This document shows, one piece after another, positions 28,343-36,376 of a DNA stretch of 64,000 nucleotides. The notes under the pieces are model-generated. The model saw only the letters and a program-made list of their open reading frames with translations, searched no databases and was not told where the DNA came from. This DNA is from Roseitranquillus sediminis (GTDB taxonomy: Bacteria > Pseudomonadota > Alphaproteobacteria > Rhodobacterales > Rhodobacteraceae): assembly GCF_016918935.1 (NCBI RefSeq), contig NZ_JAFFOB010000015.1, positions 434,001-498,000 on the forward strand. Reading direction: 5' to 3'. Every line of letters starts with the position of its first letter. The first letter of the stretch is position 1. The translations under genes and the position numbers were made by a program.

Positions 28343-29152
28343 ATGACAGGCGCTGAGCAATTCAGGCGCGCGACTTGGCGGTGCGGACGGCGCCTTCAGC
28401 CGGGACGCGCCGTGCGGCTTCTCATGCTATGCGTGACGATCGGAGTGACCGCCACGCCGGCGGTATCCGCCTCGCGCGAGACGATCATCAACGAACTCGC
28501 CCGCGATGGTTACAGCGAGGTCCGCGTTTCGCGCACCTGGCTCGGCCGGATGCGCTTCGTTGGGAGCTCGCCGGGCCGCACGCGCGAGATCATCCTCAAC
28601 CCGTCGAGCGGCGCGATCATGCGCGACTACACGTCCGAAGCGTCGCCGGAACAGGCGGCGCAGACCCAGAGCGCGCCCGCATCGATCGCGCCGACGCTGC
28701 AGGGCGGCGTGACGCGGAGCGGCAGCAGTCCGTCACAGGAGCCTTCTATCGACGCGCCGCAAGACGCCCGAGGCGGTGGAGCGACCGGAGCATTGGACGG
28801 CGCCGACAGAGGATCGGCTGGCGGCGGGAACGGCAACGGCGGAGCTGGCAACTCTGGCGCCGGCGGCAATGGCAACGGGAACGGAAGCGGCGGCAATGGC
28901 AACGCTGGCGGGAACGGGAACGGAAGCGGCGGCAATGGCAACGCTGGCGGGAACGGGAACGGCAACGGCGGCGGCAACGGGAACGGTGGCGGGAACGGAA
29001 ACGGTGGCGGGAACGGCGGCGGCAACGGGAACGGTGGCGGAAACGGGAACGGTGGCGGGAACGGTAACGGTGGCGGGAACGGTAACGGTGGCGGGAACGG
29101 CGGCGGCAACGGGAATGGTGGCGGGAACGGGAACGGCAGGGACAAGGGTTGA
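28343..29152 (+). CDS. Secreted protein with long Asn/Gly repeat tail
   Basis: 269 residues in three parts. There is a basic leader and hydrophobic export signal (RLLMLCVTIGVTATPAVSAS, about 28-50), then a roughly 100-residue region (RETIINELARDGYSEVRVSR-like start, then RFVGSSPGRTREIILNPSSG) that resembles a small PepSY-like fold. After about residue 160 comes almost pure (N-G-G/N-G-S/N-A-G) repeat to the end, closing with GRDKG. An upstream ATG at 28313 is in frame but less likely. The next gene encodes a membrane-tethered regulator. Function unknown; PepSY-like proteins with extended glycine tails occur in alphaproteobacteria. The frame is supported by the export signal and by low variation outside the repeat. 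Confidence 0.65.
   Translation: MTGAEQFRRATWRCGRRLQPGRAVRLLMLCVTIGVTATPAVSASRETIINELARDGYSEVRVSRTWLGRMRFVGSSPGRTREIILNPSSGAIMRDYTSEASPEQAAQTQSAPASIAPTLQGGVTRSGSSPSQEPSIDAPQDARGGGATGALDGADRGSAGGGNGNGGAGNSGAGGNGNGNGSGGNGNAGGNGNGSGGNGNAGGNGNGNGGGNGNGGGNGNGGGNGGGNGNGGGNGNGGGNGNGGGNGNGGGNGGGNGNGGGNGNGRDKG
28820..29142 (+). repeat. In-frame GGC/GGN-AAC tandem repeat encoding Asn-Gly-Gly
   Basis: About 320 bases built from 6-base blocks such as GGGAAC, GGTGGC and GGCAAC. They are organised as 18-base units (GGTGGCGGGAACGGNAAC) in the second half and a 42-base unit duplicated near 28880-28960. All blocks are multiples of three, so slippage would lengthen or shorten the protein without shifting its frame. 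Confidence 0.85.
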
Positions 29153-29189
29153 TACTGCGCCGGCCGCGAGCTGAAGAAGGCACGACGAT

Positions 29190-29702
29190 TTGCTGAGCCG
29201 GCGCGCCATCGTTGCGCTCATTGTGGTGCAGTCGCTCTGCGCGCTGTTCTTCGTCGGCGAGATCCTGATGACCTTGATGGGTTTGCCCTACACACCGATC
29301 AACTGGCAGATGCGCGAGGTTATCGAGATTGCGGCCTCACTCGGCCTGCTCCTCGGCATCGTCCTGGGTGGGCTCGCGCTCAGGAACAGCAGGGTGCGCA
29401 CGGTGCGGGCCGAGGCGGCGCTGCGCGCGGCCTCCGGCGCCTTCATGGAGCTGATGCAGGAGCGCTTTGTCGAGTGGCGCCTGACCCCGGCCGAGCGCGA
29501 TGTCGCGCTCTTTGCGATCAAGGGGCTGTCGACGGCCGAGATCGCGGCGCTGCGGAAGACGAGCGAAGGCACGGTCAAGGCCCAGACCAACGCCATCTAC
29601 CGCAAGGCCGGGGTCAGCGGACGCTCGCAGCTTCTGAGCCTCTTTATCGATGATCTTATGGACGAGGAGGCTTTCGGCGGACGCCTGAAGGTGGCGTCCT
29701 AG
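29190..29702 (+). CDS. Membrane-tethered LuxR-type HTH regulator
   Basis: 170 residues. Two hydrophobic segments (about 5-30 and 44-65) are followed by a short linker and a LuxR/GerE helix-turn-helix (about 98-158: LTPAERDVALFAIKGLSTAEIA then EGTVKAQTNAIYRKAGVSGR). There is no receiver domain. It appears to start on TTG at 29190 with GAAGAAGG upstream. It follows the Asn/Gly-repeat gene by 37 bases and overlaps the convergent DUF2237 gene by 4 bases. A regulator held in the membrane might sense the envelope, but the target genes are unknown. Confidence 0.8.
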   Translation: MLSRRAIVALIVVQSLCALFFVGEILMTLMGLPYTPINWQMREVIEIAASLGLLLGIVLGGLALRNSRVRTVRAEAALRAASGAFMELMQERFVEWRLTPAERDVALFAIKGLSTAEIAALRKTSEGTVKAQTNAIYRKAGVSGRSQLLSLFIDDLMDEEAFGGRLKVAS

Positions 29703-30070
29703 AACGCGGACTCGCGCAGGATCTCCAGCGCGACGATGTCGAGCGCGCGGCGGTGCGTCGCACCGAGCTTTACCTTCGGCGGCAGGCCCTCGTCATAGGC
29801 CTGGAGAAAACGGGCGGCGCAGAGGCACCAGCTGTCGCCGGGCTTGAGGCCGGGGAATCCAGACTCGGGCCGCGGAGTGCTCAGATCGTTGCCGACATAG
29901 GCGGAGAACGCCAGAAACTCTGCCGTCATAATCGCGCAGACTGTGTGACTGCCGCGGTCCTCGCTGCAGGTGTTGCAGGCGCCGTCGCGAAAGAAGCCGG
30001 TGCGCGGCTGCGTGGAGCAGTGCTCCAGCGGCTCGCCCAGCACGTTGATCGACGGGTCCTTCTGGAGCAT
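29699..30070 (-). CDS. DUF2237 family protein
   Basis: 123-residue protein matching the widespread DUF2237 family: NVLGEPLEHCSTQPRTGFFRDGAC near the start, then HTVCAIMTAEFLAFSAYVGNDL, and KPGDSWCLCAARFLQAYDEG followed by HRRALDIV. Several conserved cysteines (C18, C29/C32 region and CLC near 80) suggest metal binding, but no function is established. Single gene, convergent with the LuxR-type gene, and about 65 bases from pth. Confidence 0.8.
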   Translation of the reverse strand: MLQKDPSINVLGEPLEHCSTQPRTGFFRDGACNTCSEDRGSHTVCAIMTAEFLAFSAYVGNDLSTPRPESGFPGLKPGDSWCLCAARFLQAYDEGLPPKVKLGATHRRALDIVALEILRESAF

Positions 30071-30135
30071 CGCGAAACTCTCCTGATGCCTTTCTATTAA
30101 CGGAGCAGGCGTGGCCTGCCGAGCCTTCTCGCGCG

Positions 30136-30804
30136 TCAGCGAAACCGATCCACGAGGCGCTGCAGAGGCGATCGCTCGTCCGGCGCAGGCTTCGGATCGG
30201 CGGATGGCGCCGTAGGCGGGCCGGCGGACGGCCGCGCAGGTGCGATCCGCTGCGCCACGGCGTTCATAAAGCGCCCTCCGTCACCGGCGGCCAAGTAGGC
30301 TGCCCCGTCCGAGACGCCGCGCAGGACGTCGTCCAGCCAATCTTGATCGGCCTTGGCGAAATCGTGCAGCACGTAGGCTGCGACCGCGTCCTTATGCCCG
30401 GGGTGTCCGATGCCGAGCCTCACGCGCTGATAGCTTTCGCCGACATGCCCGTGGAGCGAGCGCAGCCCGTTGTGTCCTGCGTGACCGCCGCCGCTCTTCA
30501 CGCGCACCTTGCCCGGCGGCAGGTCGAGCTCGTCGTGAAACACCACGATGTCCGTCGGGTCGAGCTTGTAGAAGCGCGCCGCCTCGCCCACCGCCTGCCC
30601 GGAGCGGTTCATGAAGGTCTCCGGCTTCAGCATCACGACCTTATCCTCGCCAAGCCGCCCTTCGGAAACCTGACCCTGGAACTTCGATCGCCAAGGTCCG
30701 AAGCCGTGATCCGCCGCGATCCGCTCGACCGTCATGTAGCCGACATTGTGGCGGTTGCCGGCATATCGCGTACCCGGGTTGCCAAGGCCGACGAAGAGCT
30801 TCAT
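30136..30804 (-). CDS. pth: Peptidyl-tRNA hydrolase
   Basis: Recycles peptidyl-tRNAs dropped from ribosomes. 222 residues with the catalytic His in RHNVGYMTVERIA, ligand residues in PETFMNRSG and FHDELDLPPGKVRVKSGGGHAGHNGLRS-type loops, and GHPGHKDAVAAYVL. The C-terminal 35 residues after the catalytic domain are Pro/Ala-rich and not part of the fold. rplY, a frequent neighbour, is not here. Confidence 0.95.
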   Translation of the reverse strand: MKLFVGLGNPGTRYAGNRHNVGYMTVERIAADHGFGPWRSKFQGQVSEGRLGEDKVVMLKPETFMNRSGQAVGEAARFYKLDPTDIVVFHDELDLPPGKVRVKSGGGHAGHNGLRSLHGHVGESYQRVRLGIGHPGHKDAVAAYVLHDFAKADQDWLDDVLRGVSDGAAYLAAGDGGRFMNAVAQRIAPARPSAGPPTAPSADPKPAPDERSPLQRLVDRFR

Positions 30805-30876
30805 CTCGGTATCCTCTGCTCACGCGACCCGTAGATGACTCCGCAAGCTGCGGAATGCCAGCCCGGAGGAGGGGCC

Positions 30877-31191
30877 ATGTACCTGACGATGAACCGCTTC
30901 AAGGTGAAGATCGGGCACGAGGACCAGTTCGAGGAGGTCTGGGCCACGCGCGACAGCCATCTTGCGGACGTGCCGGGCTTCATGGCGTTTCACCTGATGA
31001 AGGGTCCGGAGCGGGATGGCTATCGCCTCTACGCCTCGCACACGATGTGGAAGAGTGAAGCGGCCTTTGCGGAGTGGACGAGATCCGAGGCGTTTCGCGC
31101 CGCACATCGGGGCGCCGGAAGCCATCGCGAGATTTATCTAGGCGCGCCCGAGCTGGAGACGTTCGAGAGCGTGCAGTCCCTGATGCCCTGA
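30877..31191 (+). CDS. IsdG/HmoA-like antibiotic biosynthesis monooxygenase (probable heme-degrading)
   Basis: 104-residue ABM-fold protein. Asn6, Trp67 and His77 stand at positions matching the catalytic N-W-H triad of IsdG-type heme monooxygenases, in MYLTMNRFKV, AFAEWTRSEAF and RAAHRGAG. This supports heme cleavage, although some ABM proteins are simple quinone or small-molecule oxygenases. The ATG at 30877 follows GGAGGAGG; upstream in-frame codons lack a ribosome site. Single gene, divergent from pth, ended by a hairpin shared with infC. Confidence 0.78.
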   Translation: MYLTMNRFKVKIGHEDQFEEVWATRDSHLADVPGFMAFHLMKGPERDGYRLYASHTMWKSEAAFAEWTRSEAFRAAHRGAGSHREIYLGAPELETFESVQSLMP

Positions 31192-31208
31192 GCCGCCGTC
31201 GCAGGAAT

Positions 31209-31229
31209 GCCCCCGCGCCAGGCGGGGGC
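31209..31229. terminator. Bidirectional terminator between the ABM gene and infC
   Basis: GCCCCCGC, a 5-base loop, then GCGGGGGC, in the 46-base convergent gap. No clear T-run on either strand. Confidence 0.5.
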
Positions 31230-31237
31230 GAATCGGC

Positions 31238-31780
31238 TCAGCGGCTCGGCCCGATCATCATGACCATCTGCCGGCCTTCCATCTTGGGCATGTTCTCGAC
31301 CTTGCCCAGGCCCTCCACATCGGCGGCGACGCGTTCGAGCAGATCACGTCCGAGGTTCTGGTGCGCCATCTCGCGGCCGCGGAATCGCAGCGTGACCTTC
31401 ACCTTGTCGCCCGCCTCGAGAAACCGGGTGACGTTCCGCATCTTGACGTCGTAATCGTGCGTGTCGGTGTTGGGGCGGAACTTCACCTCCTTCACCTCGA
31501 TCGTCTTCTGCTTTTTCTTGGCTTCGCTCTCGCGCTTCTGGTTTTCATACTTGAACTTGCCGAAGTCCATGATCTTGCAGACGGGCGGCGATGCGTTGGG
31601 AGAAATCTCGACGAGGTCGAGGCCAACCTCCTCGGCTATGGCCATGCCCCGCTCTGGGGTGACGACGCCGACATTCTCTCCGTTAGGGCCGATCAGCCGA
31701 ATTTCGGGGACCCTGATCTTGGAATTGACCCGGGGGCCCGTGTCACGCACCGGCGGGGCGTTGTGGGGTCTTCTGGCGAT
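31238..31780 (-). CDS. infC: Translation initiation factor IF-3 with an ATC start codon
   Basis: Initiation factor that checks start codons and prevents subunit joining. 180 residues: N-domain [22 protein letters not shown], linker [21 protein letters not shown]-domain [17 protein letters not shown] and the [11 protein letters not shown] end. No ATG, GTG or TTG stands at the expected place. The conserved N-terminus (ARRPHNAPP) begins after an ATC at 31780, 8 bases downstream of an AAGGA. IF-3 genes in other bacteria start on rare codons (ATT in E. coli) as part of autoregulation, so ATC is the likely start. Confidence 0.93.
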   Translation of the reverse strand: MARRPHNAPPVRDTGPRVNSKIRVPEIRLIGPNGENVGVVTPERGMAIAEEVGLDLVEISPNASPPVCKIMDFGKFKYENQKRESEAKKKQKTIEVKEVKFRPNTDTHDYDVKMRNVTRFLEAGDKVKVTLRFRGREMAHQNLGRDLLERVAADVEGLGKVENMPKMEGRQMVMMIGPSR

Positions 31781-31788
31781 GGTACGCG

Positions 31789-31793
31789 TCCTT
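31789..31793 (-). promoter_or_regulatory. Ribosome binding site deciding the infC start
   Basis: On the minus strand AAGGA is followed by 8 bases (CGCGTACC) and then ATC, the inferred start. Spacing is ideal and no standard start codon competes nearby. Confidence 0.6.
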
Positions 31794-31939
31794 GTGTGGT
31801 TAAAACTGCGGTGGCAGAAGATAGGCCGAAGGTCGTCCTCGTTCAAGCGGAATGCCGCCTGCAAACAAGCTCTGCGGGAACTGGACGGGCCCCCTGGGCG
31901 TAGGATGAGTATATTCCGCGAACGTACGGAGCTTTGACC

Positions 31940-32632
31940 ATGAATCGCAATCTTCTTATCGCCGTCGTCGCGGCGATCATCGTGATCCTCCTGATCATAT
32001 TCATTCCGTTCGGGGGCACCGACGAAACCGTTGAGACCGCCACGGTTGAACCCGCCCCCGTCGTCGAGGAGGGGGAGGTCGAGGAGGCACCCGAAGAGGT
32101 TGAGGACGCCGTCGTGGACGAACAGCCGGTCGATGCCGGCGTCGAGACCGGCGAAGTGCCCACAGACGAGTCCATGGCGCTTACTGAAAGCGAGACGGCG
32201 ACGGATCCAGGTCTGACGGGCGACGCGGCTTCGGAAGAGGTCGATGCGGCCGGCCTCACTGCCGACGACGCTGCGACGGAAGAGCCTGCCGATGCGGTCG
32301 AGGACGTGGCTGCCGAAGATGACGCCGCCGCGGCCGACGCGCCCGCTGAGACGGAAGTCGACGAGACCATCACGGTTGAGGCGGGCGAAGGCGAGGTCAC
32401 CTTCGAAGAGGGTGTCGACGCCGCCGCGCCTGCGGAGGAGACGACGGCCGGCGCGGAAGACGTGCTGACGGTCGAAGGCTTCGACTACGATCAGGCGGTC
32501 GAGCTCATCGAAGCGTCGGACCTCGACGAAGAGCAGAAGACGACGCTGACGAGCGACCTCGAGGCGGCACAGGACGATCCCGAGCAACTGGCCGATGTGC
32601 TCGAAGAAGTGCGGACCGCGCTCGGCGAATAG
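31940..32632 (+). CDS. Membrane-anchored highly acidic protein of unknown function
   Basis: 230 residues. A single N-terminal transmembrane helix ([23 protein letters not shown] in pieces, about 5-23) is followed by about 140 residues of Glu/Asp/Ala/Val/Thr-rich sequence with no hydrophobic core. It ends in a predicted helical domain (about 180-230: [20 protein letters not shown] then [20 protein letters not shown]). ATG at 31940; an in-frame TTG is 6 bases upstream. It is divergent from infC, 159 bases away, and ends at a terminator. I do not recognise the family; orientation of the acidic part (probably periplasmic) is inferred. Confidence 0.7.
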   Translation: MNRNLLIAVVAAIIVILLIIFIPFGGTDETVETATVEPAPVVEEGEVEEAPEEVEDAVVDEQPVDAGVETGEVPTDESMALTESETATDPGLTGDAASEEVDAAGLTADDAATEEPADAVEDVAAEDDAAAADAPAETEVDETITVEAGEGEVTFEEGVDAAAPAEETTAGAEDVLTVEGFDYDQAVELIEASDLDEEQKTTLTSDLEAAQDDPEQLADVLEEVRTALGE

Positions 32633-32645
32633 GGCTGACAGACGG

Positions 32646-32678
32646 GACCGCCGCGGCTTCCACCGCGGCGGTCATTTT
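32646..32678. terminator. Bidirectional terminator between the acidic-protein gene and fpr
   Basis: Stem GACCGCCGCGG / CCGCGGCGGTC (11 bases, perfect), 6-base loop CTTCCA, followed by ATTTTC on the plus strand. The convergent minus-strand gene ends inside its right edge. Confidence 0.75.
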
Positions 32679-33472
32679 CAATCCACGAACGCCTTCTCGA
32701 CAACGTACTCCGCAGGCTTGCTGTTCGACCCCTCGCGGAGACCGAAGCCTTCAAGGATTTCCTTCATATCCGTATTGAGCGCGATCGAGCCGCAGACCAT
32801 CGCGCGATCGCTGACCGGGTCGATCGGCGGAACGTCGAGAGCCTGGAACACCTCCCCACTGCGCAGCAGATTAGTGATACGCCCCATCTGTGCGCTCTCG
32901 TCGGCAGTAGTCGTGGGAAAGTAAGACAGTTGCGCCTGCGCCTGCTCACCCACCAGCGGGTCGTCCATCGTCGCTGCCACCAGATCCCGGCTGTAGCCAA
33001 GATCGTCGGCGTGGCGGCATGTGTGGGTCAGGATGACCTGGTCGTAGCGCTCGTAAGTGTCCGGATCCCGGACTAACGAAGCAAACGGAGCGACGCCCGT
33101 CCCCGTGGCAAAAAACCAGAGCCGCCGACCGGGGAGCAGCGCGTCGAGCACCAGCGTGCCGACAGGCTTCGGCCGCAGTACGATCTGGTTTCCCGGCTGA
33201 ATGTGCTGCAGCCGCGACGTCAGCGGGCCGTCAGGCACCTTGATCGAATAGAACTCCAGTTCCTCGTCCCAGGACGGCGAGGCGATGGAATAGGCGCGGA
33301 GGAGCGGCTTGCCGTTGTCGCCCATCAGCCCCAGCATGACGAATTCGCCGGAGCGGAAGCGCAAGCTGCGCGGGCGCGTGACGCGGAAGCTGAAGAGCCG
33401 GTCGGTCCAGTGGCGGATCTCGGTCACGGTCTGGGCGTCGGGCATGGCGATGATCGGGCGGGTGACGGTCAA
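32678..33472 (-). CDS. fpr: Ferredoxin/flavodoxin-NADP reductase
   Basis: FAD enzyme moving electrons between NADPH and ferredoxin or flavodoxin. 264 residues with FAD-binding RAYSIASP and the PLTSRLQHIQPGN region, NADP-binding GTGVAPFASLVRDP and HTCRHADDLGY, and the C-terminal EYVVEKAFVD tail. An ATG in frame occurs at 33445, but a TTG at 33472 has GGAG with 8 bases spacing and gives a family-like N-terminus before MPDAQTVTEIRHW, so I place the start there; the further upstream open frame is not expected to be translated. Confidence 0.88.
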   Translation of the reverse strand: MTVTRPIIAMPDAQTVTEIRHWTDRLFSFRVTRPRSLRFRSGEFVMLGLMGDNGKPLLRAYSIASPSWDEELEFYSIKVPDGPLTSRLQHIQPGNQIVLRPKPVGTLVLDALLPGRRLWFFATGTGVAPFASLVRDPDTYERYDQVILTHTCRHADDLGYSRDLVAATMDDPLVGEQAQAQLSYFPTTTADESAQMGRITNLLRSGEVFQALDVPPIDPVSDRAMVCGSIALNTDMKEILEGFGLREGSNSKPAEYVVEKAFVD

Positions 33473-33544
33473 AGTGCAAGCTCCGGGATGTTCGGACAGC
33501 GTCCTGTTACAGGCAGAGCGCGATCTGTGAAAGGGCACGTTGCG

Positions 33545-34186
33545 TCAGCGCGCCAGCTCGAGCAATCGGCGCGCCTCGTCAGCGGGCGCTTCGAGCATGT
33601 CACGGTTCTCGCCCGGATAGAAGCGGGCGCGGACGGCGGTCGGCATCGGGCGCGGCTCCAGCACATGGACGGCGGGCCCCGTTCGCTCAGTTTCGGCGGC
33701 CCATGAGCGGGCAAGGCCGATCTGCGCCGCCTTGGTCGCGCCGTAGGCACCGAAGAATTTCGCGCCGGCACGCGGGTCGTCGAAGAAGACGGCCCGGCCC
33801 GATTGTCGCAGCAGCGGTGCCACCATGGCGATCAGTCGCGCTGTCGCACGTACGTTGACCTCGATCGAAGTCTTCAGGTCGCGCTCGTCGAGATGCGTGG
33901 CCGGGCTCAAAGGTGCCGCGTGGACCGCCGTATGGACCCAAAGTTCCAGCCCGCCCCAGCGGTCGTAGATGCCGCGACAGAGATGCGCCATGGCGTCTGC
34001 GTCCGTGACATCCATCGGCGCCAGCGTAGTCTGCCCTCCTGCCGCCTGCACCCGGTCGTCGAGTTCCTCAAGCCCGCCGACGGTGCGGGCTACGGCGACG
34101 ACGTGGTGGCTTGCGGCAAGAATCTCGGCGATGGCCGAGCCGAGGCCGCGCGATGCGCCGGTGACGAGAGCGACAGGTTTGTTCAT
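33545..34186 (-). CDS. SDR family NAD(P)-binding protein, catalytic Ser apparently missing
   Basis: 213-residue short-chain dehydrogenase fold: cofactor motif TGASRGLGSAIAE (8-20), DVTDADAM, and the Tyr/Lys pair YGATKAA. The serine normally found about 13 residues before the Tyr is replaced in the segment RAVFFDDPRAGAKFFGAYG, so usual dehydrogenase chemistry may be weak or absent. Gene order (purF then this SDR) is common in Rhodobacterales. Transcribed in the same direction as purF, 52 bases downstream. Substrate unknown. Confidence 0.82.
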   Translation of the reverse strand: MNKPVALVTGASRGLGSAIAEILAASHHVVAVARTVGGLEELDDRVQAAGGQTTLAPMDVTDADAMAHLCRGIYDRWGGLELWVHTAVHAAPLSPATHLDERDLKTSIEVNVRATARLIAMVAPLLRQSGRAVFFDDPRAGAKFFGAYGATKAAQIGLARSWAAETERTGPAVHVLEPRPMPTAVRARFYPGENRDMLEAPADEARRLLELAR

Positions 34187-34238
34187 GGCGTGCTGATAGA
34201 GCGGACGGCAGCCGGAGGAAAGTCGACCGTCGTTCCGC

Positions 34239-35714
34239 TTACTCGGCCGCTTTCAGACGGAACCCACGTTCGATCATGTCGGACGGCGCGACAGGATAGT
34301 CGCCCGAGAAGCAGGCGTCGCAATACTGCGGCTGCGCCGGATCGCGCGCCTCAGAGCCAACTGCGCGGTAGAGACCGTCGAGTGAGATGAAGCGCAGGCT
34401 GTCGACGCCGAGATGGTCACGCATCTCCGCCTCGCTCATCGTGGCGGCGAGCAGCTTCTCGCGTTGCGGCGTGTCCACACCGTAGAAGCAGGGCCAGGCG
34501 GTCGGCGGCGAGGCGATGCGAAAATGGACCTCGGCCGCGCCGGCATCGAGGATCATCTCCTTGATCTTGCGGCTCGTGGTGCCGCGCACGACGCTGTCGT
34601 CTACCAGCACCACACGCTTGTCGCGAATCAGCGCCCGGTTGACGTTCAGTTTCAGCCGCACGCCGAGGCTGCGGATCTGCTCGGTCGGCTCGATGAAGGT
34701 ACGGCCCATGTACTGGTTGCGGATGATCCCCATAGCGTAGGGGATGCCCGAGACCTGGCTGAAGCCGATCGCGGCGGGCGTGCCTGAATCAGGGACCGGA
34801 CAGACGAGGTCCGCCTCGGCAGGGGCCTCGCGCGCAAGTTCGGCGCCGATGGCCCGGCGTGTCTCGTAGACGCTACGCCCGCCGAGGATCGAGTCGGGTC
34901 GCGAGAAGTAGACGTGCTCGAATATGCAGAAGCGTGGCCGAGACGGCGCAAATGGCCGGTGGCTCTCGACGCCGGCCTCGGGTGTGATCACGACCATTTC
35001 GCCCGGGTCGATCTCGCGCACGAACTCGGCGCCGATGATGTCGAGCGCGCATGTCTCCGAGCTCAGCACCCAGCCGTCGCCGACCTTGCCCAACACCAGC
35101 GGTCGCACGCCGAGCGGGTCGCGCACGCCGATCAGCTTCGTGCGCGTCATCGCGACTACCGAGAAGGCGCCTTCGACCCGGCGCAGCGCGTCCTTCATCC
35201 GCTCGGGGATGGTGCGCTGCAGCGAGCGCGCCATCAGGTGGATGATGCATTCGCTGTCCGACGAAGACTGGAAGATCGAGCCGCGGTCGATCATCTCACG
35301 CCTCAGATCAAGCGCGTTGACGATGTTGCCGTTGTGCGCGATTGCCGCGCCGCCCATCGAGAACTCGCCGAAGAACGGCTGCACGTCGCGGATCGCCGTA
35401 TTGCCCTTCGAGCCGGCGGTGGAGTAGCGCACGTGGCCGATCGCGATCGGCCCGGGCAGCGTCTCCATCAGGACGGGGTCGGTGAAGCTGTCGCGCACAT
35501 AGCCGAATCGCCGGGCGGAGTTGAAGCCCTGCGCCGGATCGTGGCTGACGATGCCGGCCGCCTCCTGCCCGCGGTGCTGCAGGGCGTGGAGCCCGAGGGC
35601 GACGAAATTAGCCGCCTCGGCCACGCCCACGACGCCGAAGACGCCGCACTCCTCGCGGAGGCGATCCTCGTTCCAGGCAGGGTCGAAGGGCGAACGGTCG
35701 GGAAAGCAGGGCAT
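34239..35714 (-). CDS. purF: Amidophosphoribosyltransferase
   Basis: First committed step of purine synthesis: transfer of glutamine amide nitrogen to PRPP. 491 residues from the ATG at 35714; Ntn nucleophile Cys23 in REECGVFGV, glutaminase marks HALQHRGQEAAGI and GHVRYSTAGS, then the PRTase domain with KRVVLVDDSVVRGTTS. An in-frame GTG at 35741 would add 9 residues; the propeptide length is variable, so the exact start is uncertain. Part of the leftward radA-cvpA-purF-SDR run. Confidence 0.95.
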   Translation of the reverse strand: MPCFPDRSPFDPAWNEDRLREECGVFGVVGVAEAANFVALGLHALQHRGQEAAGIVSHDPAQGFNSARRFGYVRDSFTDPVLMETLPGPIAIGHVRYSTAGSKGNTAIRDVQPFFGEFSMGGAAIAHNGNIVNALDLRREMIDRGSIFQSSSDSECIIHLMARSLQRTIPERMKDALRRVEGAFSVVAMTRTKLIGVRDPLGVRPLVLGKVGDGWVLSSETCALDIIGAEFVREIDPGEMVVITPEAGVESHRPFAPSRPRFCIFEHVYFSRPDSILGGRSVYETRRAIGAELAREAPAEADLVCPVPDSGTPAAIGFSQVSGIPYAMGIIRNQYMGRTFIEPTEQIRSLGVRLKLNVNRALIRDKRVVLVDDSVVRGTTSRKIKEMILDAGAAEVHFRIASPPTAWPCFYGVDTPQREKLLAATMSEAEMRDHLGVDSLRFISLDGLYRAVGSEARDPAQPQYCDACFSGDYPVAPSDMIERGFRLKAAE

Positions 35715-35796
35715 CGGCCAATCCGGTGAGGCACGAGTCACGCGGCTACATAGTCGCTCCGCCGGCCAGTGTCACGAAAGCTTCGTCACGATCGGA

Positions 35797-36354
35797 TCAT
35801 TGCGCGCCGCAGCTCGCCACCAGCTCCTCGTACCGAGCGACGATCCAGCCCGGCGCATCCTCCGGCATCTGCTCGTCTAGGTTGTCCTGCATGCGCTCGA
35901 AAACCGCCGCGGAACGGCTTTGTTCGACCGACGCAAAGGTCTCGCCGACCATCACGCGATCGTAGACGAGGAAGGCCACCGCGACGAGCAGTACCCCTCG
36001 CGCGACGCCGAAGAGGAAGCCCAGGCCGGCGTCCACGCTCCCGAGCGCGGAGTTCTGCACCATGGAGGAGAAGAGCGGCGTGAAGATCGAGGCGATCACC
36101 AGCGCAACCGCGAACACCAGGGCGAAGGCCGCGATGATCGACAGCTCGCACGATTCCGTGAGGAAGTCTCCGACGACCGGGATCTCGGTCACCAGCGGCT
36201 CGACCGTCGGCGCGAAGATGAACGCCACGATCGCGGCCGCGATCCAGCCGACCACCGCCATCAGCTCGCGCACCAGACCGCGGGAGTAGGCGAGGATCGC
36301 CGAGATCACGATGACCAGGGCGACGACCCCGTCGACGATGGTGAAGCCTTCCAT
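35797..36354 (-). CDS. cvpA: CvpA family membrane protein
   Basis: 185-residue inner-membrane protein with four hydrophobic segments (about 5-25, 28-48, 70-95, 110-132) and a soluble tail. Matches CvpA, originally linked to colicin V production and later to envelope and bile tolerance. The start at 36354 (MEGFTIVDGVVALVIVI) was chosen because the much longer upstream frame reads through radA. It lies between radA (22-base gap) and purF, the usual cvpA-purF arrangement. Confidence 0.88.
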   Translation of the reverse strand: MEGFTIVDGVVALVIVISAILAYSRGLVRELMAVVGWIAAAIVAFIFAPTVEPLVTEIPVVGDFLTESCELSIIAAFALVFAVALVIASIFTPLFSSMVQNSALGSVDAGLGFLFGVARGVLLVAVAFLVYDRVMVGETFASVEQSRSAAVFERMQDNLDEQMPEDAPGWIVARYEELVASCGAQ

Positions 36355-36376
36355 GCACTCGCTCCGCGGCGCGCCG

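Noticed and set aside
28820-29142. CRISPR array or minisatellite of non-coding type
   Set aside because: Repeats have no unique spacers and keep one reading frame; they encode Asn-Gly-Gly within a continuing CDS.
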